Positions 9,247 to 17,945 of a stretch of 53,509 bases of DNA are shown here, in pieces; position 1 is the stretch's first letter, and every line of letters starts with the position of its first letter. The position numbers and the translations under genes were made by a program. Origin of the DNA: Fragilariopsis cylindrus CCMP1102. Lineage: Eukaryota > Bacillariophyta > Bacillariophyceae > Bacillariales > Bacillariaceae. The stretch is from contig FMBT01000554.1 in the NCBI GenBank assembly GCA_900095095.1, positions 1-53,509 of the forward strand, in the 5' to 3' direction. The notes below the pieces were generated by a model. It did not search any database. It was not told where the DNA came from and saw only the letters and a list, made by a program, of their open reading frames with translations.

Positions 9247-12200
9247 ATGGTAATCAATGTGGGGGAGGATCAACAGCCATCGATCCTTGATATCCCCGAT
9301 GCAACAATCATTCCATCTACATCGTATTCATTCGCGACAGTCAAGTTTGAAGAAGATAGTGGTGGAGTGCTTCCCAATGCCCAATTGTTTCCAACAATGA
9401 GACCTAGTGAAGCAAGGAGTGGGCACAACAAACTCTCCCGTGGAAATATATCGCTAAATGCGCTAGTTCTAGACAGTGGTGCATCACTGCATCTGTTTGC
9501 GAATGCAGACATGCTCCAAAAAGTGAAGGCAAACCCAAGCCCAACAACTATTCACTGTGGTGGCAAATCGTGGTCTAATAATCAAGTTGGCGAACTCTGT
9601 GATGATCTAAAAACACTTCCTTTGCCACAAGATACTCTACACCTACACAAGGACGGAGTGGCGAACCTGATCTCGCTGGCCGAGCTTTCTAAGCTCCATC
9701 GTATCACCCTTGATACTAGTGTTGATAATGCCTTCTATGTCTACAAAGATAATGGCGAATATGTCAGATTCGGAGTGGAACCAAATGGGCTATACTGTTT
9801 ACATGTGGATGACGGATCATCCCCAGCCACCCTGTTAACCACGGTTGAAGAAGAAAAGAAACTGTTTTCAGCCCTAGATGTCAAGAGGGCTACGATGGCC
9901 CGCTACATTCAAGATTGCTTATGCCTCCCCTCTGATGAGGACTTTGCACATGGGCTAGAAACAGGTGCGATTAAGGAGTGTGGCGTGAGTCGGAGAAACA
10001 TAAATATAGCTAAGGCTATTTTCGGGCCCAACAAGCATTCTGTACAAGGCAAAACTGTCCAAAGAACAAACAGAATGCCAAGAGAAGACCAAATCCTCGG
10101 AGTACCACCTTCCATACTTAAGCACTATTCGGAGGTGACTGCGGGCATAGATGTTATGCATGTTAATGGAGTCGCGTTTCTAATTGCCACTTCCAAGCAC
10201 ATACGTTTCATCCAATGCATATGTATTAGAAACAAGTCGGACGACATGTACATTGCAGCAATAAAGAAGATGGATAATATTTATAAGCTTCGAGGCTTTA
10301 AAATAAAAACTATGTATGCAGACCGAGCTTTCCAACACTGTCTCGATGCGCTTGCCCTGCAAGAAATAACCCTAATCTGCTGTGACAGGAATGCACATGT
10401 ACACTTCATTGAGAGGTGTATCAGGTTCACCAAGGAAAGGATCCGAGGTGTTCGATCTATGATGCCGTTCACGAAGATTCCGAAGCGGCTACTTATGGAA
10501 GTGGTATACACGGTGGTACAGTTAATGAATGCCATCAACAGGAAAGGGGGAGTGCACCCCACGATGTCTCCTAGACAAATCATAACAGGCAAGAAGCTAC
10601 TTATCCCACCATACATGCCCGGTGCATATGTATATGGTGTTCCTGGAGGAAGCTCAAGCAGTGTGGAGAAACCAAGAACGTTTGATGCCCTCTATCTACG
10701 ACCAAATGATGGGGGTGGTGGTCATTTTGTGTATAACATCAGTACCAAGCAAAGGAACTCAGTTCCAAGAGTGATTGGACTAGAAGGGAAAGGGATTCCC
10801 ATGACAAGTGACATCATTGCAACTATCAATGAGCAGGGCAAGAGCGAGGGTCAACCTGATGGACTAATCTTTGGTGACATTGATAACCTAACAACCGTCC
10901 TTGACCTAGAACCAAGTAATGAAGAGGGTGAAGAGCCCGAATTTGATGACGACGACGCATCAGACCAGTCGTACAATCCACAAGAGGATGACGATAGTGT
11001 ACTCATTGACGACCACAACATGAACCCACATCAATACGATGATGAGGAAGCAGGAGTGAATGACGACAATGTAGATGACAATGAGGTACCACAGGATGGT
11101 GATGACCCAATGCTCGAGGAGTTGAATGTGGTTGAAGAAGATGACGACAACGACACCGTTGAAGAATACGTTATCGATGAGATTGATGAAGGCTCGGACC
11201 CAGGTTCGATCCACGAAGGCTCGGACCCAGGTTCGAACCCATCTGAAGAAGAAGAAGACCGACCAAGAATGGAAGGTCTGGATGGTGATTACTGGAACAG
11301 GAAGGGTGAAGCAAACTACTGTCTATCCATCATAAAAGGCTTCGGAAACCTAGAAGCGACGCTGTCGACCCCACAGTACGGATTCAAAAAGGGACTAACT
11401 GTATTTGGTGGTCCAGGGTATGATGCGACTATTAAGGAGCTAGATGAAAATCTAATTGGTAGGGATGTGATACAAATGTTGCACCCAAGTTCAGTGACTT
11501 ATGATATATTCAAGCTATCACTAAGTTACCTCATGTTCCTCAAGAGGAAGAGATGTGGTACGATCAAGGCACGAGGTTGTGCAGACGGTCGATCACAGAG
11601 AGATTACATTACCAAAGACGAGTCGAGTTCACCCACAGTGAAAACACAAGCCCTTATGGTCAGTTCCCTCATTGATGCGATCGAACGGAGATGCATTGTG
11701 ATCGCAGACATTCCAGGAGCATTTCTCCAGGCGGATTATCCACAAGAAGAAGGCAAAGAGTGTTACCTCAAGTTTGAAGGAGTAATGGTTACTATGATCT
11801 GTGAAATCAAACCTGAATACACCAAGCTCATCAAAAGGAATAAAAAGAACGGCAAGCAATGGTTAGTAGGCAAGGTCACGAAAGCTATTTATGGAACGCT
11901 CCTTGGTGCCAGACTATTCTATGACAAGCTACGAGCATTCCTGGAATCAATTGGATTTACAGTGAACGATTATGATGAATGTACATTCAACTCCATGATT
12001 GAAGGAAAACAGTGTACTATACAATTCCATGTGGATGACCTGAAGATGTCTCATGTGACACAGTCCGTGCTGGATGATGTCATTGACAAGCTGAACAAGG
12101 AATTCGGAGTGAACAAGAAGATGTCTGCAAGCTATGGAAAGATCCATGAGTACCTGGGGATGACCATTGATTACTCTGAAGATGGCATTGTGAAGTATAC

Positions 12201-12468
12201 AATGTACGATTATTTGGAAGACATCATGGTAGAAGCACCAGATGATATGGATGGTAAATCAGTAACAGTAGCAAGTGATCACCTGTTTACAGTTGATGAA
12301 GAATGTGAAAAACTGGACCCTGAAGTTGCAGATTATTATCACCGAACAGTGGCAAGGCTGCTGTTTGCAGCCAAAAGGGCCGTCCGGACCTGCAGACGGC
12401 TGTTGCATTCCTATGCACCAGAGTTGCCTCACCAGATAAGGATGACTACAAGAAACTGGCCAAAGTAA
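9247..12468 (+). CDS. Copia Pol: protease, integrase, reverse transcriptase
   Basis: A 1073-residue frame; the same frame is open upstream of this ATG to at least about 9190. Domains in order: aspartic protease LVLDSGASLHLF (near 9466-9500), a pre-integrase segment with DGVANLISLAELSKLHRI, an integrase core (Asp in TAGIDVMHV, Asp in MYADRAF, Glu in HFIERCIRF), a long acidic linker with a short duplicated block (near 11190-11235), and a Copia-type RT (RVT_2) with GRSQRDYITK, IVIADIPGAFLQADY and the catalytic FHVDDLKMSH. The last ~30 residues after ARLLFAAKRA are out of frame: the RNase H domain continues in the -1 frame from 12381. The break lies at the run ccaaaagggc. Enzyme motifs all look intact. 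Confidence 0.93.
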   Translation: MVINVGEDQQPSILDIPDATIIPSTSYSFATVKFEEDSGGVLPNAQLFPTMRPSEARSGHNKLSRGNISLNALVLDSGASLHLFANADMLQKVKANPSPTTIHCGGKSWSNNQVGELCDDLKTLPLPQDTLHLHKDGVANLISLAELSKLHRITLDTSVDNAFYVYKDNGEYVRFGVEPNGLYCLHVDDGSSPATLLTTVEEEKKLFSALDVKRATMARYIQDCLCLPSDEDFAHGLETGAIKECGVSRRNINIAKAIFGPNKHSVQGKTVQRTNRMPREDQILGVPPSILKHYSEVTAGIDVMHVNGVAFLIATSKHIRFIQCICIRNKSDDMYIAAIKKMDNIYKLRGFKIKTMYADRAFQHCLDALALQEITLICCDRNAHVHFIERCIRFTKERIRGVRSMMPFTKIPKRLLMEVVYTVVQLMNAINRKGGVHPTMSPRQIITGKKLLIPPYMPGAYVYGVPGGSSSSVEKPRTFDALYLRPNDGGGGHFVYNISTKQRNSVPRVIGLEGKGIPMTSDIIATINEQGKSEGQPDGLIFGDIDNLTTVLDLEPSNEEGEEPEFDDDDASDQSYNPQEDDDSVLIDDHNMNPHQYDDEEAGVNDDNVDDNEVPQDGDDPMLEELNVVEEDDDNDTVEEYVIDEIDEGSDPGSIHEGSDPGSNPSEEEEDRPRMEGLDGDYWNRKGEANYCLSIIKGFGNLEATLSTPQYGFKKGLTVFGGPGYDATIKELDENLIGRDVIQMLHPSSVTYDIFKLSLSYLMFLKRKRCGTIKARGCADGRSQRDYITKDESSSPTVKTQALMVSSLIDAIERRCIVIADIPGAFLQADYPQEEGKECYLKFEGVMVTMICEIKPEYTKLIKRNKKNGKQWLVGKVTKAIYGTLLGARLFYDKLRAFLESIGFTVNDYDECTFNSMIEGKQCTIQFHVDDLKMSHVTQSVLDDVIDKLNKEFGVNKKMSASYGKIHEYLGMTIDYSEDGIVKYTMYDYLEDIMVEAPDDMDGKSVTVASDHLFTVDEECEKLDPEVADYYHRTVARLLFAAKRAVRTCRRLLHSYAPELPHQIRMTTRNWPK

Positions 12469-13121
12469 TAAGATATATTAGAGAGACCATCCATCTACCA
12501 CTTGTATTGGGATGGGACGAATCTGGAAGATTGACATGGAGTATTGATGCATCATTTGCTGTCCACATGGATATGAAAAGCCATACAGGCTACTGTCTAA
12601 CGATGGGAAGAGGATCCGTTGTATCAGGGTCCATCAAACAGAAGCTTACGACTAGAAGTTCGACTGAATCGGAATTGGTGGGTGTCGATGATACCATAAC
12701 ATTTATTGAATGGATTAGTTTGTTCATGAAATGCCAAGTTAAAAACTACCCTGATAGTGATCCACTGAAGCTACTTGGGACCAAAGTCCTCGCATTGCAG
12801 GACAACACAAGCACCATTAAGCTAGCGCGAAATGGTCGACGTTCATGTGGGCAGAGAACTCGCCACATTAACATTAGATATTTTTATATCACGGATAAGA
12901 TTAATGATGGTACAGTTGTTATGTTATATTGTCCAACAAAGGAAATGGTATCAGACTATTTCACCAAGCCGTTGCAGGGGTCACTGTTCAGATTGCACAG
13001 GAATGCTATCATGGGAGTATCACAAGCTGACTATAACTGGTATGAAGAACAGTACAAGGAAGCCAAGAAAGCATCGAAGCTATTAGCAGATAAGCTTTTA
13101 GCAGAAACTAATACAACCTGA
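12381..13121 (+). CDS. Copia RNase H domain, separated from RT by a frameshift
   Basis: The frame continues directly from the RT block after a one-base shift. It holds the Copia RNase H catalytic pattern: Asp in WSIDASFAVH, Glu in RSSTESELVG, Asp in ALQDNTSTIKL, and the conserved end KEMVSDYFTKPLQGSLF. It has no ATG near the break, so it is not a separate gene. Without repair of the frameshift the element would make RT lacking RNase H. Confidence 0.9.
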   Translation, partial: RPDLQTAVAFLCTRVASPDKDDYKKLAKVIRYIRETIHLPLVLGWDESGRLTWSIDASFAVHMDMKSHTGYCLTMGRGSVVSGSIKQKLTTRSSTESELVGVDDTITFIEWISLFMKCQVKNYPDSDPLKLLGTKVLALQDNTSTIKLARNGRRSCGQRTRHINIRYFYITDKINDGTVVMLYCPTKEMVSDYFTKPLQGSLFRLHRNAIMGVSQADYNWYEEQYKEAKKASKLLADKLLAETNTT

Positions 13122-13169
13122 GTTGTTATTACATTATCATATATGGATTCACTCATGACAATGTAGGAG

Positions 13170-13414
13170 TGTATTGGGGACTGAATTAGTTCCTACTCGA
13201 TACTGCGTTACTAAGAATCGTATTCTACGATCGAACGCTAGCCACACTATCTGTGTACAGTTGATACTGTAACAGCGTGTGTGGTATCATTACAATGATA
13301 TCTACTTGATATCATTGTTATTTATAAACTTAACATTATAAGAGATTATTTCTTTTATTAACTGCTTCTAGTTATTCTATGCATTTAGCACGTAGATTAG
13401 CTTAGATTATAACA
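13170..13414 (+). repeat. 3' LTR of the Copia element
   Basis: 245 bases, identical to 6751-6995 on direct reading. A purine-rich tract (gtaggag) precedes it and would prime plus-strand synthesis. Confidence 0.95.
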
Positions 13415-14483
13415 AGTAGGGTTCATCTGTACCTCCTTCTTTGTCTATTATAACTGTATCTCCTGCAGCATCTCCTAATGCAGCATATATTATCTCACTT
13501 ACAGACTCAAGAAAGTAGGAACAAGAGCTTTATAGCATAGCAGGTAGCAACAAGAATAAGAAGAAGAACAACAACAACAACAACAAATGGAATCATTGAG
13601 AACGTCATCATCATTGAGAATGTCAACATCAATGTGATTGTGTTTCTTGGGAATCAACCCATATAGAATTATTCCTCATATACAAAACATACTGGGGTTA
13701 CTGAACTACTACTAATGCAGGTATAAAGATTGCCCCCATCCCACACACAATTCATGCATGAATCATCCATCGTTTTAGGTTCAAATAGTCACAGAACTTT
13801 ACAAAATAAAAAAGGGGGGGGGGGGGGGCATAATGCACATAACACAAGCTTGATGAATTTTGAAGTCTGTACTGTACAAGCATATTGGGGTTTATTGTTC
13901 AAGGTGGATCATATCTCCATAGCAAAATATAACTTACTTAATTAGGCAGGTATAATAATACAACATTCTATTAATGTTTAGCTAGGGGCTGGATTGTTCA
14001 CTGAATAGAGCCTAATTAGCCCCTTATCTAGTCACGACAAAATTAAGTCCCGTCAAAGATGACGTGTCCTTCAATCTACGTGGGAAGTACAGGGCTATTG
14101 AGGAATTTTCACAGAATATAATGTTAGATTTTAAAGGGTTCTCCACCCTTTTAGGGTGTGAAAATTCCTCACCATAGCCAAGTACGCAGTAGCTAGCGGA
14201 AAGCGAAGTACAGTTACCATAAGTATTAGGTGAGCACAAAAAATTGTACACAAAGTCGAAGAAGTAAAGTAATTACATCGTAGACCCGTAGATCCGTAGG
14301 TGCGTGTATAATAATACCAGACGAAACGATTACGATTACGATACCGATACAATCTGAAAGCAGAGGAGGAGAGAGAAGAGGAGAGGAGAGGAAGACGCGG
14401 AAGGAATAACCGCCGATGCGCATATCACACACACAAACACACACACACGAACCAACAGGAACAGGAACACAGGAACTTCAACG
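13415..14483. other. Intergenic region with repeat remnants
   Basis: Contains AAC/AAG runs near 13555-13590, a long poly-G tract near 13812-13829, two weakly similar blocks around gcaggtataa (13718 and 13946), an inverted repeat at 14092-14179, and a GA-rich and CA-repeat leader at 14357-14450 just before the patatin-like gene. No supported gene. Confidence 0.5.
14092..14179. repeat. Nested inverted repeat, MITE-like
   Basis: Perfect 14-base arms, gaggaattttcaca (14100-14113) and tgtgaaaattcctc (14157-14170), extend with one irregularity through ggctat / atagcc to about 21 bases. A second inner stem (aaagggt / accctttt) sits between them. The whole could fold into one long hairpin. The size and symmetry suggest a miniature inverted-repeat element or a structured RNA. 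Target-site duplications were not identified. Confidence 0.7.
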
Positions 14484-14676
14484 ATGACCAGTAGTTCCAG
14501 TATGACAATTATCACTCCAAAACCTTCTGTAATTTTTTCTACGACATCGTCCTCTAGTAGTATTAGGAGTTGTTGTGGTGACGATGATAATGGTAATGGC
14601 AATGTCGGCGAAGAAGGAGAATTCGATGGACAAGAAGACGAACAGATTGGATTGTATGTTGACGATTCGGCGGGTA

Positions 14677-14707
<31 letters not shown>

Positions 14708-15902
14708 CGAACAAAAAATAACAACATTATTCTCATCTTCTACCACTACCTCGTCTACTACCGCTCTCACGTCTACTACTACGGACGAAGCGCAAATACA
14801 TAAGTTAACGACAATGCAAACCACAACAAGAAAAATAATGACGGCATTAATGATGAATATCAGCAAACGGATACTACAATTATTTATGATTCATTTCTTT
14901 GTATACATATCAATTACGGTATATTATCAATCTACCAATCGATTATTGATGAAAGATATTATCGGTAGTAGTGGTGATAGTGGTTTGATATCATCGTCGT
15001 CCATCTTGACTTCAAATACGAATACGAATTCAAATACAACATTATTCAATGATATCAATATCAATAACGATAACGATAATAATAGTAGTATTGATCATCA
15101 GGATTGTTATTATGTTCCTGGTGGTGGATTTAGTGGCTATTGGTTTTTACTGGGACGATTACAAAAAATGAAACGACATCAGAATAATATGAATGATAAA
15201 AAATTTGTTTGTTATTCGTCGGGATGCTTAGGTGTAATTGCTACATTATTAATGAATGACAATGATAATAATAATGTTGATTCAATCTATAATATGGCAC
15301 GTACAATACAAATGGAATGGAATGAAGGACGGTTACATCAATATCAAGTTGTTGAAAGTTTTATAGATGGATTACTATCACCGGTATCAGATAATGGTAA
15401 TAATAAAGAACAACAGCAACAACAAGAAGAAGAATTTCTTGAAACTATACGTAATAATTTGTATATCATTACCTCAACATATGACGATAACAGTAATGAT
15501 AGTAGTACTAATATGCTTAGTAGTACTATACCAACAGCAATAATCCAACAACCAACAAATATTCAGGAATTAAAACAGATGTTATTACAAACAGCATGGA
15601 TACCACTCGTCACGGGTTCCTCATGGACCTATAAAAACCAGATGGATGGTGCATTTTCAACATTTCAACATCCAAAATGTAAGACAAATATTGAATTAAT
15701 AGTACCAGAAATAATGATACCATCAATACTACTAACAGCAACCGCAACGGTAGTAGAACCAGAACCAGAACCGGAAACGGAAACAAAACCATCAATAACT
15801 ATAATGCAAGCATTAAAATTATGGACTAATATATTAAATGTCAATTTAAAGAAAAATGATGTTGATCTATTATGGAAAATGGGATTCGATTATGGTGTGT
15901 AG
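14484..15902 (+). CDS. Patatin-like phospholipase-type protein with low-complexity N-terminus
   Basis: A 472-residue protein from the ATG at 14484. Residues 1-115 are Ser/Thr/Asp-rich, including a run of Asp. One membrane segment (ILQLFMIHFFVYISITVYY) is near residues 130-148. After it come the patatin hallmarks: a glycine-rich oxyanion motif (VPGGGFSGYW), the nucleophile-elbow candidate VCYSSGCLG, and MDGAFSTF as the DG[G/A] aspartate motif. The usual G-x-S-x-G reads C-Y-S-S-G here, so the first Gly is replaced. If active, it would hydrolyse acyl esters at a membrane. Asn-rich inserts interrupt the domain. Single exon. The assignment is moderate because the Ser motif is atypical. Confidence 0.6.
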
Positions 15903-16000
15903 TGTCAAATAAGTCAAATAAACAAATAATGTAATATTTAAATAAAAGTCAATGTAGTTTTGTAGGATAGAATGGAGTAGCAATAAATGCAAAATACCAA

Positions 16001-17347
16001 TCAGAGTAAGGTCTTTAACAACTTCTTTGCCGCAGATTCTGTAGCCGCGTTAAGGTTATAGTTGTTATTGCTGGAATCCAAAATTAAACCAAGCGTGATC
16101 ATGATACCTGGTGTTTTTGCCATTTCTGTCATGCCAATCACATCACCTGCCTTTTGAAGAAAACAGAAGGCCATTTCTTTTTTCGCTTCGTTTGGTGCTA
16201 ATTTGATGTACTCAATAAAAAATGAAATAATGAGTTTTAAATCGTCATTGTTATCCGTTGAAAAGAACTCCAGATTATAACAACCTATAAAAGTTTTTGA
16301 CGATATAGACCAAATTCTTTTGTTATAGTACCAATGTCTGTTAGAATCCTTCAAGGCATCAACACATGTTTGAAAAACTTTCCTTCTTTTGAAATCACCA
16401 GCAACCAGTGCTGATTCTATATGTTGAGAACCAGATAATATTGCTATACAATAAATGATTAGAATTTTGGGCTCTCGTACCCTAGCATTCTCAGCTGCGC
16501 CATCTACGACATTCAGCAATCGTAGGGTTGCTAGAGCGTCATCTAACAAGTTTAGCTGTTTGTCCTTCTCTAGTTCATTCAATACGATTTTATGAGAAAG
16601 GACATTGGTAAGGGTTGCCCAGATACACTGTATGGCTTTTAATTGTATATCATCATCTCCACCATTGTATTCCTCATTTGCAAGGAGCATGGTATGTATA
16701 CCACCTCTTTCAGCAAATTTCTTTGCAATTGCTATAGCAATGTCATCATCTTCGCCATTATCCCCCTTGTGTGTACAATGAGCAAGAATCATGCAAACGA
16801 GTTTGACGTATTCCATATCATTCATATTGCTTGGCACCATAAGAAACTTCAAGACACGTGAAAATCCGCCAAGTTCGAAAAATTCTTTGCAAATTTCACC
16901 ACGATCATTAGTATTGTTTCTTGGACTTACCCATCTGGTAAGATCATGCAATACCTGTAGAATTTCGTGGTCTGTATATTTCTTCTTTCTGTCACTGACA
17001 ACCGATAGCGCAAATTCGATGTTGTCGGAGCTGGGTATCGTATCATTCGTAAAAAGAGTGATGCGTGAAAATAACCAAGCATCCGATGGAGGCTGAGACA
17101 ACGATACAGCAGCATCAGGAGATACAACAGGATGAAGATCGTCGGAGGCAGCATCTGGAGATACAGCAGGATGAGGATCGTCGGAAGCAGCATCTGGAGA
17201 TACATCAGGAGATGCAGCAGGATGAGAATCGTCGGAGGCATCAAGTATAGATACAACAGGATGAGGATTACCAGAGGCAGCAGCAGGATTACTGCCACTG
17301 CCACTACGCGATAAACGCGGTCGTTTAGCTTCTGGGGGATCAGTCAT
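16001..17347 (-). CDS. ARM/HEAT-like helical protein with 13-residue N-terminal repeats
   Basis: 448 residues from the ATG at 17347. It starts with a basic Lys-Arg-Pro-Arg cluster (residues 8-11) that could be a nuclear signal. Residues ~34-85 are tandem 13-residue units of the type AASDDPHPAVSPD. From ~90 onward the protein is mostly amphipathic helices in the style of armadillo-like folds (for example LVCMILAHCTH, LKAIQCIWATLTNVL). No catalytic motif was recognised. Similar helical proteins in diatoms are often annotated only as armadillo-type fold; partners are unknown. Convergent with the patatin-like gene (about 100 bases apart). Single exon, intact. Confidence 0.7.
   Translation of the reverse strand: MTDPPEAKRPRLSRSGSGSNPAAASGNPHPVVSILDASDDSHPAASPDVSPDAASDDPHPAVSPDAASDDLHPVVSPDAAVSLSQPPSDAWLFSRITLFTNDTIPSSDNIEFALSVVSDRKKKYTDHEILQVLHDLTRWVSPRNNTNDRGEICKEFFELGGFSRVLKFLMVPSNMNDMEYVKLVCMILAHCTHKGDNGEDDDIAIAIAKKFAERGGIHTMLLANEEYNGGDDDIQLKAIQCIWATLTNVLSHKIVLNELEKDKQLNLLDDALATLRLLNVVDGAAENARVREPKILIIYCIAILSGSQHIESALVAGDFKRRKVFQTCVDALKDSNRHWYYNKRIWSISSKTFIGCYNLEFFSTDNNDDLKLIISFFIEYIKLAPNEAKKEMAFCFLQKAGDVIGMTEMAKTPGIMITLGLILDSSNNNYNLNAATESAAKKLLKTLL
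17115..17280. repeat. 39-base coding minisatellite
   Basis: Imperfect head-to-tail units, two of them exactly 39 bases, starting ggagatacaacagg or ggagatacagcagg, inside the ARM-like gene. The unit length is a multiple of three, so copy-number change keeps the frame. Units vary by small substitutions and one in-frame insertion. Confidence 0.8.
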
Positions 17348-17945
17348 AAGATTCTACTGTTGCTGTTGTTGCTTCGTTCGTTTGTTCCTTCGTTCTTTCC
17401 TTCCTTCCTTCATATTATGACTATGTGTTTGTAATATTGATATCTTGTTCAAGCGAAGAAACATCTGTTGTCTTTGCAAAAGAGTCGTGAAAGGTATCTT
17501 TTTTATTCGTACAGTATGGGATCGATTTTTAAAAAATGAGCGAAGATACCATTGTTCTTCGAGCCCCTCCCAATCACCGTACGCCGTACGTACTTTATTG
17601 TACTAAATTAGTCCCTCCTGCACGTTTTTTTTATTTTAAAATGCGATAATAATGCATCAAACATTTAAAACATATCCTTGCTCACTTCTCCAACAACAAA
17701 TTAAAAAGACAACACAGCACAAATATAATACTAGTAACACAAGAGGCACACGAGCTTTCTTAGATCTCAGTCGATCCTCTTCTAGCTATCTTCCGTTTCA
17801 ATACTTTAAAATCGCGAAAATTGAAGTCTGTACTTTTGAGATTGATTCATTCATCCAAAACATCGAGGAGTCAACTCAAAAAAAAATCACATCGTCTACA
17901 ACCAGCAATTGATTACCACAACTATCACTAGAAAGCTTTGAAATA
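17348..17945. promoter_or_regulatory. Intergenic region between divergent genes
   Basis: About 600 bases between the ARM-like gene (minus) and the DUF4116-like gene (plus). Contains a CTTCC/GTTCG-rich stretch at 17366-17412 and a palindromic gtacgccgtacgtac near 17580. No credible ORF. Confidence 0.4.

Larger units (their letters stand above)
6751..13414 (+). mobile_element. Ty1/Copia LTR retrotransposon, CoDi-like
   Basis: A 6664 bp element bounded by two 245 bp LTRs that appear identical base for base and have TG...CA ends. Internal coding order is Gag, protease, integrase, reverse transcriptase, RNase H, the Copia order. A purine-rich tract (gtaggag) sits immediately before the 3' LTR. 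The four coding blocks at 7092, 8192, 9247 and 12381 lie in successive -1 frames. Total length from the gag ATG to the RNase H stop is a multiple of three, as three 1-base losses would give. The bases flanking the LTRs (gcaaac on the left, agtagg on the right) do not form a target-site duplication. Identical LTRs imply recent insertion. Protease and pre-integrase wording resembles diatom CoDi elements; this is from memory, not a search. Confidence 0.95.

Noticed and set aside
11190..11235. Duplicated ggctcggacccaggttcga block as a tRNA-like T-loop
   Set aside because: It is a short in-frame tandem duplication inside the Copia pol linker; no cloverleaf can be drawn around it.
12372..12382. Slippery site between RT and RNase H
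   Set aside because: The run reads C-AAA-AGG-G in frame, which is not a canonical slippery heptamer, and RT-RNase H frameshifting is not a known Copia strategy.
13718..13960. Additional degenerate LTR pair around gcaggtataa
   Set aside because: Similarity is confined to about ten bases plus a loose tggggtt motif; not enough for an LTR call.
17652..17912. 86-codon ORF before the DUF4116-like gene
   Set aside because: Low-complexity, no motif, in a promoter-like AT-rich spacer.
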